Positions 9,311 through 20,493 of a stretch of DNA of 64,000 nt are shown in pieces. The notes beneath the pieces were generated by a model. It saw only the letters and a program-made list of their open reading frames with translations, was not told the origin of the DNA and searched no databases. The first letter of the stretch is position 1, and each line of letters starts with the position of its first letter. The translations under genes and the position numbers were made by a program. This stretch comes from UBA6164 sp964344155 (GTDB taxonomy: Bacteria > Patescibacteriota > Gracilibacteria > BD1-5 > UBA6164), in NCBI GenBank assembly GCA_964344155.1, contig CAYFMG010000005.1:1-64000 (forward strand). Direction: 5' to 3'.

Positions 9311-9985
9311 ATGAGTAAAATTTTAATAGTGGAAGATGATATTTGAATATCAAAGTCACTAAAATTGTATTTAGAGAACTCTAATTATGAAGTTTTTTTG
9401 TATGATGAATGAAATTGAGCAGTTGATAAAATAAAAACTCTTAATCCTGATTTGATTATACTAGATATAAACTTACCTTGAAAAGATTGAATAGAAATAA
9501 CAAAGGATGTTAGAGAATTTTCTAGAGTGCCTATTATAATGTTAACAGCTAGATCTAGCGAGATTGATAGAGTTAATGGGCTTGAAATTTGAGCAGATGA
9601 CTATATAGCTAAACCTTTCTCACCTAGAGAACTTTTAGCTAGAATAAACACAATAATCAGAAGAGTATCAGAAAAAGAAGAAGATAACTCAAACTCAGAA
9701 GTTATTAGATGTAAAAATATATCTATTAATATAAACAAAAAAACTGTTGAGATTAATTGAGTAGAAGTTTCTTTAACTTGAAATGAATATGAAATTCTAA
9801 AAAAACTAGTAGAACTAAAAGGATGAATACTTACAAGAGAAACTATAATGAAGGAAGTAATCTGATATGATAAATATATTTATGATAGAACTGTTGATAC
9901 TCATATAAAAAACCTGAGAAAAAAACTATGAGAAAAAGATTTGATAGTTACTGTTAGATGAGAATGATATAGAATTAATATTTAA
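9311..9985 (+). CDS. OmpR-family response regulator
   Basis: The 224-residue protein has a receiver domain (residues 1-120) with the acidic pair at D9/D10, the phospho-acceptor D52 in LDINLPGKDG, a MLTAR motif and the Lys of YIAKPFSPREL. A winged-helix DNA-binding domain follows (about 130-224) with GNEYEILKKL and the terminal RGEGYRIN motif. Six or more glycines are TGA. It is the first gene of an operon with the histidine kinase that starts 10 bp downstream. The regulated genes are unknown; the exported coiled-coil gene just downstream is one candidate. Confidence 0.93.
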
Positions 9986-9994
9986 TAATAATTA

Positions 9995-11320
9995 ATGACA
10001 CTAACTAGAAAATTTATAATTTCTTTGATTTTTAGTATTATATTTATAGCTTGAATAAATATAATATCTTTTTATGTGTTTTATTCTTCTTATCTAGAAG
10101 CTTATTTTGTTGAAAAGGTTAAGTCAAGGGATACAATAACTATTGAATATATAAATAGTGTTATTGAAAAACAAACAATAGATGATATAGATAGTATATT
10201 TACAGATACAGAAATAGAGTTTTTTGAGCTTTTGGAAGATAATGATGGTAAGATTCCTCTTACAAAACAAAAAAATATGGATGTAGTAATCAATTATTTG
10301 GTTAAAAGTGGTATTGCTCCTAAGTATATTGAAGAAATAGTTCCTACAGATAACTTTTGAAAAGTACTTGAAGCGCTTAGAGATAAAAACTCTTTGGAGT
10401 ATGAGTTTGTTAACAAGATGATTATTTCTATGTTGATAGTAAATGTATTATCTATATGAATTATTATTTTTGCTTTGCTTATTTTTATTAGAAGAACAAT
10501 CTTGCCTATAAAACAAGTAACAGAAAGTATAAAAGATGCTGTAACAGCAAAAGATATTATTTGAAATGATGATAAAATAGAGTTAAAATATCATAACAAA
10601 AAAGATGAGATTTGATTACTTATAACAGCCATAAATAAGCTGAATAGAAAACTAAATATGCAGGATGAGATAAGATCTAGACTATTAGCTGATATATCTC
10701 ATGAATTAAAAACACCTATTACATCTATACAATGTTATTTAGAATGAATTTCTGACTGAGTAATAAAACTTGATCAAAAAAATTTAACTTCTATTACAGA
10801 TGAGATGAAGAGACTTATATCTCTTGTAAACAAGATAATGGAGTATGAAAAAGATGATAGAAAAAAGCTTAATCTGGTACTAGAAAAGAAAAATACATTT
10901 GATTTAATAAAACAACTTGTAGAAACTCATAAAAAAAGATTAAAAGAAAATAAACAAAGAATAAAAATTACATGAGATGAGGATCTAGAAATATCAGCAG
11001 ATATGAACTTGTTTAAACAAGTAATCCATAATATAATATGAAACTTTTTAAAATACGCATGAAAAAATACTTTATTAAAAGTAAATATAACTAAAAAATA
11101 TATAGACTTTAGTGATGATTGAGTTTGAATAAAAGCTTCAGAAGTCCCTTTTCTAACAGAAAAATTCTATCAATGAAAAATTGAAAAAACTTGAGATATT
11201 AGTTCTAGGTGAATATGAGTTTGATTAAGTATTATTAGTAAGATTATACTATCCCATAACTGGAGATATGAGATAAAATCAGATAAATGAAAATGATTTA
11301 GTTTTAAAATTTATTTATAG
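9995..11320 (+). CDS. Sensor histidine kinase
   Basis: The 441-residue membrane kinase has one transmembrane helix near residues 8-30, an extracytoplasmic sensor of about 115 residues, a second helix near 145-170, then a HAMP-like linker and the catalytic core. The dimerisation box LLADISHELKTPITS carries the phosphorylated His at about residue 236. The N box (NIIGNFLKYA), G1 (DDGVGI), F (FYQGK) and G2 (GIGVGLSI) motifs are all present, with most glycines encoded by TGA. It forms an operon with the regulator upstream. Confidence 0.92.
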
Positions 11321-11326
11321 ATAATA

Positions 11327-11354
11327 TTGACTTTATAGTAATTTTAATTATAAT
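11327..11354 (+). promoter_or_regulatory. Promoter, TTGACT-N16-TATAAT
   Basis: TTGACT at 11327 and TATAAT at 11349, exactly 16 bp apart, upstream of the exported coiled-coil gene that starts at 11494. The leader of about 130 bp holds the facing segments AGGGAAA and TTTCCCT, which could form a hairpin. Confidence 0.7.
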
Positions 11355-11493
11355 CTAAATCTTCACAAAATATTCACATTATAAATTTGAATATAAGAAA
11401 AAAATAGTTATTATATTTCCAAGTTAGGGAAAAACTTTAAGGTTAAAGCCAAAAATAATACTTAATATTTCCCTAATTTTATTTTGATTAAAA

Positions 11494-12342
11494 ATGTTTA
11501 TAAGAAAAACAGTTTATACAATCATAGCTTTATTGCTTTTCGTTTATAGTTTTCCAGTTAATTCATCATATAGTAATGAATTGGCTGTTTTAGGGTGAAA
11601 TACAACGATAAAAGAACTGAAACAAAACATAGATAGTCTAGATAGAATTGATGAAAACCTGGATAATGAATTTAAAAAACTTAATACTGATTACAAGCTA
11701 AAAACTTTTTTAATAAGAGACTTGTCTGTAGTAGATTTAAATAAGATAAGAAAAATAGTATCAGAATACAATGAAAATAAAACTAAAATAGAAAGAGAGT
11801 TATATAAAAAAGCTAAAAACTTTGAATGAGTTATAGATGAACAAAAACAATTACTTGAAGAGAAAAGAAAACTATATAGTTGACTTATACCTTATATAAA
11901 TATATCTTTTAAAGAAGATTATTTAGAATATATAAAATGAGATGCTCAAATATTTCATAAACAAAAAGGTATCAAAACTGATATTATAACAAAACAAGAG
12001 ATACTTGAAAACAAGGTAGAAAATATAGAAACAAAGATAAAAGCTCATAAAGATTTTATAAATGAAAATATTAAAAAGCTTATAGAGTTAAGATTAGCTG
12101 AAAAAATAGGAAACTTGAGTAATAATGAAAGTTTTGCTAACTTGAGTGATAAATCAAAAGTAAAAGTTTTGGAAAAAACTATTTCAAAAATAAAGAAAAA
12201 AACAGAAAAATTAGAGGAATCAAGACAGACTTCTTTTTCATGAAGCTTACTTGCTCCATCGCTAAATATTTTAAACAAAAAAATTCAAACTTATTATATA
12301 GCTTTGGAAAAACTAGAGGAATTCAAAAGTACTTTTAAATAA
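11494..12342 (+). CDS. Exported coiled-coil protein
   Basis: A 282-residue protein with a signal peptide or anchor (MFIRKTVYTIIALLLF, then YSFPVNSSYS) followed by long, highly charged helices rich in Lys, Glu, Leu and Ile. The heptad-like pattern suggests coiled coils over most of the chain. It resembles the helical periplasmic half of divalent-metal-free EnvC-like proteins in shape, but no peptidase domain is present and no family is assigned. It follows the two-component operon but has its own promoter and terminator. Confidence 0.65.
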
Positions 12343-12367
12343 AAAACTAGCCTTTTAGGCTAGTTTT
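12343..12367. terminator. Bidirectional terminator
   Basis: AAAACTAGCC / GGCTAGTTTT stem with a 5-base loop, shared by the convergent genes ending at 12342 (plus) and 12368 (minus). Confidence 0.85.
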
Positions 12368-13756
12368 TTATATCTTCCAATCAAAGTATTTTTCTAGATC
12401 AAGTCTTTCATCATCAAACTTGAATAGTTTTCAGTCTTTTTTCAGCATTTCAAGTACTTCATCGACTATCTTTTCAGAAACATTTTTTCAATAAAGGTGG
12501 TGTTTTTTTATCATATCTTTGTTTGATATACTTCCCTTTACGATATCAGCTATCAGGTTTGAATTAATAGGTGGAGCAATTATATTTGTTCAATCAAGTA
12601 TTGTTTCAGTTCTATCAGACCCAAATCTTACAGTAACACAAGGAACTCATACTATATTAGCTTCTTCTTGCATACTACCTGAATCTGTAACAACAGCTCA
12701 AGCTTTACTTATCATATCTATAACTTCAGCATGGTGAGCTAATGCTGGACCATAGACAAAGTTATCTTTGTATTTTTTCTTTAGGTGTTCTATATCATCT
12801 CTAAGTCAGTAGTTATCAATTGCAAACTCAGAAGCATAAAGACCTAGAAAACAAACATATACTCAGTCTTTTATAAGTTTTTTAATAGCATTGTAAATAA
12901 CTAAAAATCTTTCTTTTTTTTCTGTATTTTCTCTTCTGTGAATAGTTATAAATATAAAAGGTTTATCTTTCATATTTGGAAATTTTTCAAAAGCATTTGA
13001 GTGAGGTATTTTTTCTTTTGAGATTTCTATGGCGTCAGCTACAGTATTACCTACTACTTTTATATGCTCTTTTGGAAATCATTCTTTTTTAAGTGTTTTT
13101 TTGTATAGATCAACTGGTGCAGCAAATAGTCAAGTAGATGCTTCTATTCATCTAGTATCAAATTGTTCTGGATATGGTTCTATACTTCATGTTTCATATA
13201 CATCAAAATCTTGAAGGTCTTTGTGATACTTATCCCAGTTAAATTTTCAATCATTATAGTCTGTGAATAATTTGTGATAGAATTCTTTGTTTGGGGTAAA
13301 TGTTCTGATTCATGCTTCCACATGTACTACTGCAAATTTGTTTAAAAATGCTGCTTTATCAGCTGTTGTTGCTGTAAGAGTATCACCGTGAACGTAAGGA
13401 ACAGGGATTTTTCTATAATTTTCAAATAAATCTATTAAGAAGTCACCTAATCTTTCAATCACAAGTGAGAATTTTTTATGTATTTTTCAGTAAATATTTA
13501 GGTTTACATCTACATCCATATTAAACTCTTTTAGAACTCACTTACTTAGGTTATAATCATAGTGTTGACCTGTATGTATAAGTATAACTAGCTCTCCTCT
13601 TTTCTTTAATTCTAGATATAAAGGAGCTTGTTTGATAATATCAGGTTTTGTCGCAATCATAATGATATGAGCATATTTTTGAGAGTTGTTTTGTATTTCA
13701 TACCAAAAATTTGGTCTTATAAAAACTTGATTATCATCTTGGTTGTTAATTTTCAT
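12368..13756 (-). CDS. wecB: UDP-N-acetylglucosamine 2-epimerase
   Basis: The 462-residue protein is a GT-B-fold non-hydrolysing epimerase that converts UDP-GlcNAc to UDP-ManNAc for surface polysaccharides. Motifs include IMIATKPDIIKQAP and the LVILIHTGQHYDYNLS loop near residue 60, VHGDTLTATTAD, HVEAGIRTF, ITIHRREN and DSGSMQEEANIVGVPCVTVR with the TE(RT) substrate region. An N-terminal extension of some 25 residues precedes the fold. WecG-type glycosyltransferase at 60239 uses the ManNAc product in other bacteria, a possible functional partner in this window. Confidence 0.92.
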
Positions 13757-13804
13757 AAAAAAACTATATAATTTATTAAATTTAGTAAATTATATAGTTT
13801 TTTG
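13757..13804. other. Perfect AT-rich inverted repeat
   Basis: AAAAAACTATATAATTTA and its complement flank a short AT loop directly upstream of the epimerase start. It can act as a terminator for the minus-strand gene ending at 13866 or as a regulatory hairpin. Confidence 0.5.
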
Positions 13805-13865
13805 TTATTATTCAAGTTAATTATGATTTCTGTGTTAAAAAAAAAGGATTTTTGCAAATCCTTTT

Positions 13866-14342
13866 CTAAGTATCTTTGGCTTCATTCATCAGATACCACA
13901 TAATATCTGGATCTAATCTACCGTTTGATTTATAAACAGAACAAGATTCCATAAAAAAATCAGTTTCAAGTTCTATAGCATATTTTATTTCTCTTATTCC
14001 ATCTCTTTTTATGCAAAAGTTTAATATTACTACTTTTTTCATTTTTAAGCTTTTACACTTTTTAGGAATTTTTGATAATAGACCAGATTTTTCAACTATA
14101 TCACCTATTAATAGTGTATTGTTAAAAGTTAATACATGTTTTTGATTACTTAAAAAACCTGATAAAAATACCTTATTTCCATAAAAATTACATAAACCAT
14201 TTTCAATACTTACATCTCTTTGTTTTAACCATTCTCTTATAATACTTGGCAAATCTTCCAGTTTTTTACCTTCGAGTATTTCTACAGGAGGTAATAAAAC
14301 TTTAGAAAAACCATCAAAGTCTGTTCTTTGTATACCATCCAT
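13866..14342 (-). CDS. Hypothetical protein, foreign-type single gene
   Basis: A 158-residue soluble protein of unknown family (MDGIQRTDFDGFSKVLLPP...). It uses GGN for every Gly, has no in-frame TGA and ends with TAG. A strong ribosome binding site (AGGAGAGG) stands 8 bp before the ATG. It sits alone between native genes, with its own hairpin at the 3' side (AAGGATTT/AAATCCTT near 13843-13865) and its own promoter upstream. Two Cys residues and a Leu-rich middle are the only notable traits. Confidence 0.65.
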   Translation of the reverse strand: MDGIQRTDFDGFSKVLLPPVEILEGKKLEDLPSIIREWLKQRDVSIENGLCNFYGNKVFLSGFLSNQKHVLTFNNTLLIGDIVEKSGLLSKIPKKCKSLKMKKVVILNFCIKRDGIREIKYAIELETDFFMESCSVYKSNGRLDPDIMWYLMNEAKDT

Positions 14343-14393
14343 AAAGATACCTCTCCTTTTTTGTTTTTAGTATTTTTGAAATACTGGATTATA

Positions 14394-14421
14394 TGTATAT
14401 TGATTTTTTTTATTGAGTCAA
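14394..14421 (-). promoter_or_regulatory. Promoter, TTGACT-N16-TATACA
   Basis: On the minus strand TTGACT, 16 bp and TATACA lie about 50 bp before the start of the foreign-type gene at 14342. The palindrome AATAGACCATAGGTCTATT (14429-14448) just beyond it may terminate the next native gene. Confidence 0.55.
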
Positions 14422-14458
14422 GAAAAAAATAGACCATAGGTCTATTTTATTATTTATA

Positions 14459-14818
14459 TTAAGTATTTTTATCTAATTCAACTTTTACTTCTTGAACAGC
14501 AACCATAAAAGCACGGTTCATTGTATTTACTTTATCTAAATGGTGACCATCTATTCCCATATACATTTCTAGTAACTTTGCTTCTTTAAATGTTTCTTGT
14601 TGGTAGCTTATTTGATTTCATTCTAGTTTAAATAAAAGCCAAGATAATACTAGGTTTTTCCAGTATGCTGGTTTATATGCATCTATATTATAATCTCAAT
14701 TTTTTTCTAATAATTTTATTATTTGTAATTTATAATCTTCTCTATCTTTTTGAAGAAATGGTATTTTTATAGCTAGATCATTAATAATAGGATCAAAATC
14801 TATAGAATAGTTTTTCAT
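14459..14818 (-). CDS. Hypothetical protein
   Basis: A 119-residue soluble, helical protein (MKNYSIDFDPIINDL...). Trp-rich in the middle (PAYWKNLVLSWLLFKLEG), with a GIDGHHLDKVNTMNRA segment containing two adjacent His. No family is recognised. TGA codons are used, so it is a native gene. The conserved promoter stands 28 bp upstream, and no ribosome binding site is seen. Confidence 0.55.
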
Positions 14819-14845
14819 GTATTATTGTTAATGTTAATTAATTTA

Positions 14846-14873
14846 ATTATAATTAATAAAATTTAAAAGTCAA
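14846..14873 (-). promoter_or_regulatory. Promoter, TTGACT-N16-TATAAT
   Basis: TTGACTTTT ... TATAAT on the minus strand with 16 bp spacing, just upstream of the gene at 14818. It is a textbook copy of the motif shared by many genes here. Confidence 0.8.
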
Positions 14874-14884
14874 TATAAAATATA

Positions 14885-15727
14885 TTATTTAAAATAATAT
14901 CCCACTCCAATTAATATTGAAACAATAATTATCAAGCTTAGATCTTTTTTACTTGGTTTATCTTTAAACATTAAATATGAGAAAAATAGAGTCATACCAA
15001 GTCAAATATAGGATAAAAGTATACCTAAACTAAGTCATAGTTCTTGGATTACAACAAGAGATAAAATATATGAAGTTCATCAAATGTGAGCAGCAATTAG
15101 TCTGTATTTAAAAAATGATTTTGGTAGGGTTTTGAAACAAGATAGTTGTTTTTTATATGTAATTATAGATCAAACAAAGATAATTCAAAGTATAAAAGAA
15201 TATATAAAAAATGTTACATTAGATATTTGAGTGAATAAGTATCAAAGTAGTAAGAAATTTATTGTTTCAAGTATTTGTGAAAAAGAAAATATTTTAATAC
15301 TTTTGGGTACTTTAAGCGTTTTAAAGTCAACAGTAAATAGTATGATTATAAGTACAGTAAACAGAGCAATTATTAATGTAATTAATGATATATCTCAAAA
15401 AATCAAAAAACTTAATATGATTACAAGTACCTTATGTATATTTTGATAAGGTAGTATAGATGAAATTTTTTCTTTTGAATATACATATTGATTAAGTTGT
15501 ACTATTACAAATTGTAATAAGTATAAAAATACAATTAAAGAGAAAATTTTTAAGTTGATATCTGATAAAACTAGTTTATCCAAAAAGAATAAAGCCAAAG
15601 ATATTAAAACAATGGAAAAATAAGCTATAAAGTTAAAAAATTCTCTTGGAGCATTAAAACTTAAAGCTTTTTTCCAAAAACTAGTTGCAAGTGAATTGAG
15701 GAATGTTGAAAGTATTGCGTAAAACAT
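14885..15727 (-). CDS. EamA/DMT-type membrane transporter
   Basis: A 280-residue protein with about ten hydrophobic helices in two halves of five, the layout of drug/metabolite transporters. The first half begins MFYAILSTFLNSLATSFWKKAL, typical of EamA repeats, and the end of each half carries the short polar turn between paired helices (GDISLITLI; ELGLSLGILLSYIG). Substrate is unknown. Several glycines are TGA. Its end overlaps no other gene; the promoter for the next gene lies 12 bp further. Confidence 0.75.
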
Positions 15728-15735
15728 ATGTTTTT

Positions 15736-16344
15736 TTATTTAAATATTTCTAAAAACTTCTCCCATAGACTTCTGTTGTCTTCTTTTTTACCAAACTTCT
15801 TTTCATCTACCTCCTCTAGACTTTCTTTTACATCAATTGTATTTTCTTGAATAAGGATAAGATTTTTATCTAGAACAGTTAAAAATCATGAGAAAAGATT
15901 TAATCACATAGCTGATTCTGGATTGATCTTACTAGCTATTAGAGTCAAAGCTGAGTTTAGTTTTGTTATAGTTTGTACTCTGAATACGTCATCTTGTAGA
16001 GCTTTTTGGTATTCTTCTTTTGTTACTCTTAGATCAGCTGGTAGGTAATCATCTATATCTTTTATTTCATCCATCCTGTCTATTTTTTCAAAAATTTCTT
16101 TTACTGTATTTTCATCTATTTCCTCTCCTTCTACTACTTTTTTAGCTGTTTCTTTAGTAATTACACCTTTTTCAACCAATTCTTTCAAGTCCATTAGATC
16201 TTCTTCTGCTTGTACTTCCACTGATATTTTTTCTTTTACCTTTTGATGTTCTAAAACCTTTTTCCTATTTTCACTAACTTCCTTCTCTGTAGCTTCCTTT
16301 TTCTTTTTTTCAGACTCTTTTAGAGCTCATGCTTCAATACCCAT
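15736..16344 (-). CDS. Charged helical protein, no recognised family
   Basis: A 202-residue soluble protein. Residues 10-55 are a Lys/Glu coiled-coil (LKESEKKKKEATEKEV...), the middle is acidic (ELVEKGVITKETAKKVVEGEEI) and looks like a pair of short helical repeats, and the C-terminus ends SLWEKFLEIFK. It stops 8 bp before the transporter start, so the two are likely co-transcribed. Nothing in the sequence reveals its function. Confidence 0.55.
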
Positions 16345-16392
16345 AATATTTTGTTATTAAGTAATATATGTAATATAATCAAAAAAAAGAAT

Positions 16393-16420
16393 TTGCAAAA
16401 AAATAATAAAAGGTTACATT
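16393..16420 (+). promoter_or_regulatory. Probable promoter of the SPFH gene
   Basis: TTGCAA, 16 bp, TACATT, ending 30 bp before the ATG at 16451; the spacing equals that of the other promoters. Confidence 0.45.
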
Positions 16421-16450
16421 ATACATGTATTATTTTTTAACTAGAAAATT

Positions 16451-17404
16451 ATGTGAATAATTATATTAGCGATAGAAATACTTATTTGATTAGGGATTCT
16501 TATGATTCCTGAAATAGGTTTTGGTGCAGGTTTACTTTACTTTATATTTTTACTTTACTCTGGTATAGTAATAGTACAACCAAATACAGTTAGAACAAAA
16601 GAAGTTTTTGGTAAATATACAGGTATATTAAGACAATGATTCAATCTAGTAATACCATTTGTAACTACAGTAAGAAGACAAGATCTATACAGAAAAAACT
16701 TTCCTGTTGAAGTTGAATGAGTTACTTCTGATACAGTTACAGCTTATATATGACTAAATGTTATATATTATGTAAATGATGATGATGATGTAAGTAAAAA
16801 ATGAAATATATATAAATCAGTATATAGTATAGATGACCCAAGAACTATGATGAGATCAACTATAGATGAACAACTAAGAGCTATGATGGTTACTTTTACT
16901 CATAAAAACATATTTGAAAAAAGAGAAGAAATATGACAAGCAATCGAAGAAAGACTTAGAGAAAAACTTCTAACTTTTGGTTATAGACTTGATTCTATCC
17001 AAGTAAGAGATGTAAAACTAGATACTACTGTAATGTGAGCTATGAACAAGGTAGTTGAAACACTTAAATATAAACAAGCTGCATTAAATGAAGCAGAAGC
17101 TAAAAAAATAATGCAAGTAAAAGAAGCAGAAGCTGAAAAAGAAGCAAAGGTTTTACTTTGAGAAGGTATGGCTGGTCAAAGAATGAAAATAGCAGAATGA
17201 TTTAAAGAATCTGTTGATTTAATAAAAGAAACTGATGATTCTCTGAATGCTGAAAAAGTACTTGCTTTTCTACTTGATAGTTCTAGAATAGAAACTCTAG
17301 GTAATATCTGAGCAAATGATAATTCTAAACTAGTATATCTAAATGAAGATATGGAAGGTAGAGCTAGTAAGTTGATTTCAGGAAGTGAAATAATGGATAA
17401 ATAA
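16451..17404 (+). CDS. SPFH/Band 7 domain membrane protein
   Basis: A 317-residue protein with two hydrophobic segments at residues 3-35 followed by an SPFH (stomatin/prohibitin/HflK) domain: RTKEVFGKYTGILRQGFNLVIPFV, the strand VTSDTVTAYIGLNVIYYV, and the pattern STIDEQLRAMM ... REKLLTFGYRLDSIQVRDVKL. A long Ala/Glu/Lys helix (ALNEAEAKKIMQVKEAEAEKEAKV) follows, as in stomatins. Such proteins form membrane scaffolds and microdomains. It ends at a bidirectional hairpin shared with the convergent gene at 17428. Confidence 0.9.
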
Positions 17405-17442
17405 AAAAAATAAGCTAAAATTATAATTTAGCTTATTTTTTT
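17405..17442. terminator. Bidirectional terminator
   Basis: AAAATAAGCTAAA / TTTAGCTTATTTT stem with flanking A/T runs, between convergent genes; the stop of the minus-strand gene lies inside it. Confidence 0.8.
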
Positions 17443-17961
17443 TAATATATTATTTGGTATTAGTTGTTTAAGTAATTCATGGTCTTTTTTTTCTAAACAT
17501 TCTCTAACAAGAGTTGATGAATAATATTTTGTTTCTCAATTGTGTTTAAAACTGTGATCATATCTGTTAAACTCTACAAAATTTTTATTATAGTTTCATA
17601 GTTCACCCTCAAATTCTTTTAATACATTTATGGCTGAGTCGTTTTCAAAATCTCATCAGTAAATAGATAATTCTGCTAGGTTTTCATTGTAGATATTTAT
17701 TATATCTCATATTTCAGATACCCAGTCTTTATCTGAGTCTACATCATCTATACTTTCTAGAATTAGTTTTTCATTGTTTTCAAAATATTCCTCTATCATT
17801 TGTCACCTAGTTATCACATCAAATGGGTTTAATTTATCAAACACATTAGCAGAACCAAGTATTACAATTGTTAAATCATTAAATTTTAGAGATTTTTTTA
17901 TTGTATTTAGATGTCACTTATGAGGAGGATTAAATCTTCCTATAAATATTCAGATTTTCAT
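17428..17961 (-). CDS. Nucleotidyltransferase of the NMN/nicotinate nucleotide adenylyltransferase type
   Basis: The 177-residue protein has the cytidylyltransferase-like Rossmann fold. The first motif GRFNPPHKGH (residues 8-17) carries the two catalytic His, and the C-terminal YSSTLVRE holds the Ser/Thr and Arg that bind ATP. The sequence in between fits the archaeal-type NadM or bacterial NadR N-domain better than coaD. It probably makes NAD or its precursor from a mononucleotide. The N-terminal Gly residues of the motif are TGA codons. It follows a small basic ORF by 9 bp. Confidence 0.8.
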
Positions 17962-17970
17962 TTAGAGTTT

Positions 17971-18102
17971 TTAATAAATATTTGATAATATATCTCTTAA
18001 TTCTATATATTTTTCTCTTTTTTTAGATCTAGATCTGCTAAGTTTTCTATCATAATTATATGACTTTGCTTTAGAGAGATTATGTTTTCTAGAAGATTGC
18101 AT
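17971..18102 (-). CDS. Small basic protein
   Basis: A 43-residue ORF (MQSSRKHNLSKAKSYNY..., then RKLSRSRSKKREKY). It has the conserved promoter 29 bp upstream, and the nucleotidyltransferase ATG is 9 bp downstream of its stop, so it is likely expressed as the first gene of this pair. Its Arg/Ser/Lys content suggests nucleic acid binding, but this is only inference. Confidence 0.45.
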   Translation of the reverse strand: MQSSRKHNLSKAKSYNYDRKLSRSRSKKREKYIELRDILSNIY

Positions 18103-18130
18103 CTGTTGTTAATTATAGTATAATACAGTT

Positions 18131-18159
18131 ATTATACTATATTAATATTCGTAAGTCAA
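18131..18159 (-). promoter_or_regulatory. Promoter, TTGACT-N17-TATAAT
   Basis: TTGACT and TATAAT on the minus strand with 17 bp spacing, before the small ORF at 18102. It overlaps the end of the neighbouring FemX-like gene only at its border. Confidence 0.65.
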
Positions 18160-18164
18160 ATTTT

Positions 18165-19223
18165 TTACTCAGGTTTTTTGTAGTAATATCCCCTATTTTT
18201 TCTTCTAAAAGTCTCAATTAACCAGTTTAGATAATATTTTGGTCATAAAACTATGTCTTGAGCATGTAGTAAACTATAATCAAATCATCCAAACTTTCTT
18301 TTGAATTTTGTTACTCATGCTATTGGATGTTTTGGATTGTTGTCAGGAGAAACTCACCAAAAATTATATAGACTACATTCATCAGCTTTTGCTTTTGTTA
18401 TAGCGGCCCATTGACATAAGTAGTTTGGTGAAAATTTCGGATGTCTTATATTTGAAGCAGCTATGTAATAAACACATGTTTTTCAAAATTTAATAGTCAT
18501 CAAGATAGACTCAGTTTCTCATTTGTAGTTTGCTGAGATAGTATTTATGTTGTTTCAAAAGACTTTGTAAAGGTTTTTTATAAAATGAGTGGAAAAAGCA
18601 GAGTATTTTCTTTTTCAATTTTCTCTTTTGGCGTGGTCTTGATGCATTTTTATCAATTTTTCAATATGATCTATCTTGTTATCTATCCTTATAGTTACTC
18701 ATTCTTTTTTTGCTCTGTTTATGTAATACCTATCTTTTTTCTTTATATTTTGTAGTAGTTCTTCTTCTGATAATTTTAAGTTTAATAGATGAGTGTCTTC
18801 TGCATGTTCATGCATAGGGGCATTTATAAATTTGAGTTTTCTAAAAGCTTTTCTATTTTCTATAGTATTTTTAAGAGCTGAGTTTATTCTAATAAAACTC
18901 ATTCAATCAAGATCTGCAAATGTTTGTAAATCAGGTAATACTGCAGAAAAAACTTCGAAGAAATCTCATTTAATTAAAGGTCAATGTGGTATAAAATAAT
19001 AGTTTCATCTTTTTGCTTTGACTTTTATAACCAAAAAAACTCATACCAAATGATCTTTTCTTCAATCACTTTTATATATTCAATATCTTTTTATAGATTT
19101 TCATGATATCTCTTGAAACTCTCACCATTCCCAAGATTCCAAAAAACTATAAAATTCGAAATCAGAGTGGATTATAAAATTTTCCCAAATATCTTTGTTT
19201 AATATTTCATTAAGTTTGTACAT
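18165..19223 (-). CDS. FemX/FemAB-family peptidoglycan bridge aminoacyltransferase
   Basis: A 352-residue protein of the FemABX family, which adds amino acids from aminoacyl-tRNA to lipid II. The two GNAT-like halves are visible: FLVIKVKAKRGNYYFIPHGPL in the first and a SPDNNPKHPIAGVTKFKRKFGG block near residue 300 in the second, the strongest family signature. The insert with IKKKDRYYINRAKKE matches the region that ends the first lobe. Its ATG abuts the stop of the DegT gene, so it is the third gene of an envelope operon. Confidence 0.88.
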
Positions 19224-20492
19224 CTATTTTTTAAAATTATTTAGTAGTAAAGTTACTTTTTTTGCATCATCTGGTGATATTAAAGTATGGTTTGGTAGAG
19301 TTAATATTCTACTAGATATATCTTCAGCTGTAGGACATGATCATTTTTCATACTTTGCTTTTTTTAGATTTGATCATATTGGTGCTATGTTTATTCATGA
19401 CCATGTATTTCAAAGAATTACTCAGTTTTTTCTCATGTAATTATATAATTCTATTTTTTGAGCCTCTGTTTTTAATAAAATTGGGTATCTAAAATAGTTT
19501 ACTTTTTCTGTTTTTAGTGGTCAGAATATTTTTTTGATATTTTTGTTTATTATTAATTCATCATAATACTCAGCTATAGATCTTCTGTGTATAGAGTCTA
19601 TTTTTATGTGATCCATAGATTCAGAAGCAAGATAAGCTAGAGAATTAGGTAATTTTAGATTAAATTTTTTGAAGTTACAGTTTTTTTCTTCTTTTGTTAG
19701 TATTTCAGTTATTAGTTTTGTTTTTCTAGCTAGTGTTATAATCACTTTTCATAGTTTGAAAAAATCATAAGTTTTGTATGCTTCATATCAGCTTAGGTTG
19801 TAAAAAAGATTTCTCAGGGTTAGTCATATGCTAGGCATTTTTAATGCACTTTTAACTTTTTTGATTTCTTTGAAATAGTTTTTATTGTTTATAACTAAAA
19901 AACCTCCTGTTACGCTTGAGATAACTTTGTCTCTTCCTGTTGAAAAAATAGCGAAATCTCAAAAACTTCATAGTTTTTCATCATCTTTTCTAGTTCATAG
20001 ACTGTGAGCACAGTCCTCTATTATAATAATTTTATTTTCTTTTGCTAGTTTAGATATTTTTTTTATTTCAGAGGCTTTTCAAAAAGTGTGTTGAACTATT
20101 ATAGCTTTTGTATTTTTATTAATAGTTTTTGCTAGTTTTTTTGGGTCTAATCAAAGGTTTGTTTTTGATATATCAGAGTATACTATTTTTGCTCATGATT
20201 GTATTACTGCATTTGAAACAGATACACAAGTGTATCATGGTACTATTACTTCATCATTTTTCTTTACTTTTAGTATTTTTAAAGCCCGGTAAATAGCACT
20301 TCTTCAGTTGTACAGAGAGATTATCTCTGATTTGTTTTTTCAGATATATGACAAGATTTTATTTTCTATAAGACTTGTAGATTTTCCGTATCTAAGAGCA
20401 GGAAGCTTATATGTAATTAGTGCTAGAGTTTTTAGGTATATTTTAAAATTTATTGTAGTGAAAAACTCTGATATAATAGATTTTTTATACAT
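19224..20492 (-). CDS. DegT/DnrJ/EryC1/StrS-family PLP aminotransferase
   Basis: The 422-residue protein is a sugar aminotransferase type. PLP-binding features are present: NGRSAIYRALKIL, the EVIVPGYTCVSVSNAV stretch, IIEDCAHSLGTRK with the Asp that contacts the PLP ring, and FSTGRDKVIS in the place of the usual S-x-x-K motif. The Lys in GRDK is likely the Schiff-base lysine. It may make an amino sugar for the envelope. It lies 1 nt after the MurF-like gene and immediately before the FemX-like gene. Confidence 0.85.
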
Positions 20493-20493
20493 A